NCBI RefSeq assembly: GCF_023147585.1
Contig: NZ_JAHXOZ010000018.1
Span: 1 to 44,284, forward strand
Source: Micrococcus sp. EYE_212
Lineage (GTDB): Bacteria; Actinomycetota; Actinomycetes; Actinomycetales; Micrococcaceae
Direction: 5' to 3'
Length of the DNA stretch: 44,284 nucleotides
Shown here piece after piece: positions 43,583-44,284 of the stretch. The notes below the pieces were generated by a model. That model saw nothing but the letters and a program-made list of their open reading frames with translations. It was not told the DNA's origin and searched no databases. Both the position numbers and the translations under genes were made by a program. The stretch's first letter is position 1; each line of letters opens with the position of its first letter.

Positions 43583-44016
43583 GCATCGACCCCTCGTGGC
43601 GAGTCTGCCCGGACGAGACCACCCCCAGCCATGCGTGCCCGACTGAGACAGCCGTACACCATGCAGCACGGCTCCTCGCTCAAGACCCCGGACGGGATTG
43701 GCGACTTCGTGACCTTGCCGACCTCGTGCACCTGTCTACGTCACAATTGGGCAGGGCCTTCAGCCAACGTTTCGGGATGCCTCCCATCCAGTACCTGGCT
43801 CACCTTCGCGCCCACATACTGGCCGAGCTCCTGATAGAGACTGATCTTCCGATCGGTGTCGCCATGACACAGGTCGGGTGGCGCAGCCGCGGCCACGCCG
43901 CACGACAGTTCACCGCCATCGTCGGGGTCAGCCCATCCGCGTATCGACGTACCGCGACCCAACGAGCAAGCCTGAAATGCCCGTGCTGTGGACAGCGAAG
44001 CGAGTTGCCCCGATGA
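43579..44016 (+). CDS. AraC-type helix-turn-helix protein coupled to erm
   Basis: The 145-aa product from ATG 43579 overlaps the erm stop (ATGA). It consists almost only of an AraC-type double HTH: WRLRDLADLVHLSTSQLGRAFSQRFGMPPIQYLAHLRAHILAELL for the first unit (about residues 40-85), then PIGVAMTQVGWRSRGHAARQFTAIVGVSPSAYRR. A short Cys-containing tail (CPCCGQR) may bind zinc. There is no effector domain. Its coupling suggests it is part of the same mobile module; a regulatory role on erm is not shown. Confidence 0.75.
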   Translation: MSIDPSWRVCPDETTPSHACPTETAVHHAARLLAQDPGRDWRLRDLADLVHLSTSQLGRAFSQRFGMPPIQYLAHLRAHILAELLIETDLPIGVAMTQVGWRSRGHAARQFTAIVGVSPSAYRRTATQRASLKCPCCGQRSELPR

Positions 44017-44163
44017 CGGCCACAGAGCACTCTGGCCTCGGCCCTACCAGGACAGAGATCCGTGACACGGTCATTCGGATGCGAGCTGATCTCGCTCACC
44101 GGTGGACCTTGGCCGAACTCGCACAGGATGCCCATCTGTCGCCGTCGCGGCTCGGGGGGCGCT
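44013..44163 (+). pseudogene. Second AraC-type HTH gene, interrupted by IS3
   Basis: ATG 44013 overlaps the previous stop (ATGA). The product MTATEHSGLGPTRTEIRDTV... reaches the first AraC helix pair (WTLAELAQDAHLSPSRLG, about residues 31-48). It then runs into the IS3 end and off the window without a stop. The rest of the gene is presumably on the far side of the IS or lost. Confidence 0.65.
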
Positions 44164-44284
44164 TGACCCCTGATCTTGGACACGCTGATTCCAGCACGAT
44201 GATGGGGAAGCGAGAATCCAAGGGATGGCTAGGAAGAACTACACGGACGGGTTCCGGCAGCGGGCGGTGGACTTGTACGAGTCG
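44158..44284 (+). mobile_element. IS3-family element, left end with first 20 codons of orfA (partial)
   Basis: Exact inverted copy of 1-127. The likely terminus TGACCCCTGATCTTGGACA starts at 44164, and orfA starts at ATG 44225 (MARKNYTDGFRQRAVDLYES) and runs off the window. Confidence 0.85.

Overview
The window is very G+C-rich, uses GTG starts freely, and its genes sit in long translationally coupled blocks. It encodes a LysM/BTAD protein, a TcpC-type conjugation protein and an Erm(X)-class methylase. This points to an actinobacterium, most likely a Micrococcales (Micrococcaceae-type) host; that assignment is inference from gene content. The window carries its own replication origin with iterons, a Rep gene, parA and a ribbon-helix-helix partner, so it is a large piece of a conjugative plasmid. 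Both ends stop inside the same IS3-family left end in opposite orientation (127 bp inverted repeat), so the boundaries are probably where an assembly broke at repeated IS copies.

Layout. (1) 1-5740 is an IS scrapyard: a partial IS3, an intact IS481 inserted in the end of an IS5-family element, an Apea-like HEPN gene whose start lies in the end of a decayed IS3, and a half-deleted second IS5 copy. (2) 5736-10808 (minus) is an accessory operon: an NrdH-redoxin/FtsK-like ATPase fusion, a 67-aa ORF, a divergent family-B DNA-polymerase-like protein, an HTH partner, an AlpA-like protein, a DUF4145 protein and a gene truncated by IS5. (3) 10903-15539 (minus): LysM/BTAD membrane regulator, prepilin peptidase and an unknown protein. 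(4) 15634-17327: a winged-helix replication-like protein and a small RHH protein. (5) 17417-25525 (minus): a complete Tad/Flp pilus operon (CpaB, TadZ, TadA, TadB, TadC, Flp, three TadE/G-like pseudopilins) extended by a lipoprotein and a secreted PKD-like protein. (6) 25670-29000: ArsR regulator, parA/RHH, Rep and iteron origin. (7) 29059-39312: a sigma-factor-like gene divergent from a T4SS operon (TcpC, small pilin-like protein, TcpE-like, VirB4, VirB6/TrbL-like, M23/NlpC hydrolase, VirB8-like). (8) 39313-44284: intact IS3, intact IS256, then erm plus one complete and one interrupted AraC-type HTH gene.

The main discovery candidate is a plasmid-borne regulon. Four operons (redoxin-ATPase/polymerase-like, LysM/BTAD-prepilin peptidase, Tad pilus, T4SS) each begin with the same 41-bp promoter layout: AGGGACATS, exactly 15 bp, CYTT-type box, exactly 4 bp, GTGARR. 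The layout looks like an ECF-type promoter, and a divergent sigma-like protein is encoded next to the T4SS copy. The inference is that one dedicated sigma factor switches on mating channel, pilus and the unusual redoxin-ATPase/polymerase-like module together. A second, independent pattern is a polar 16-19 bp repeat (GGGACGTGTCGYGGAG core), found six times in one orientation between 9.8 and 20 kb inside coding sequences. No relaxase and no full-length VirD4 coupling protein were recognised here; they may lie outside the window.
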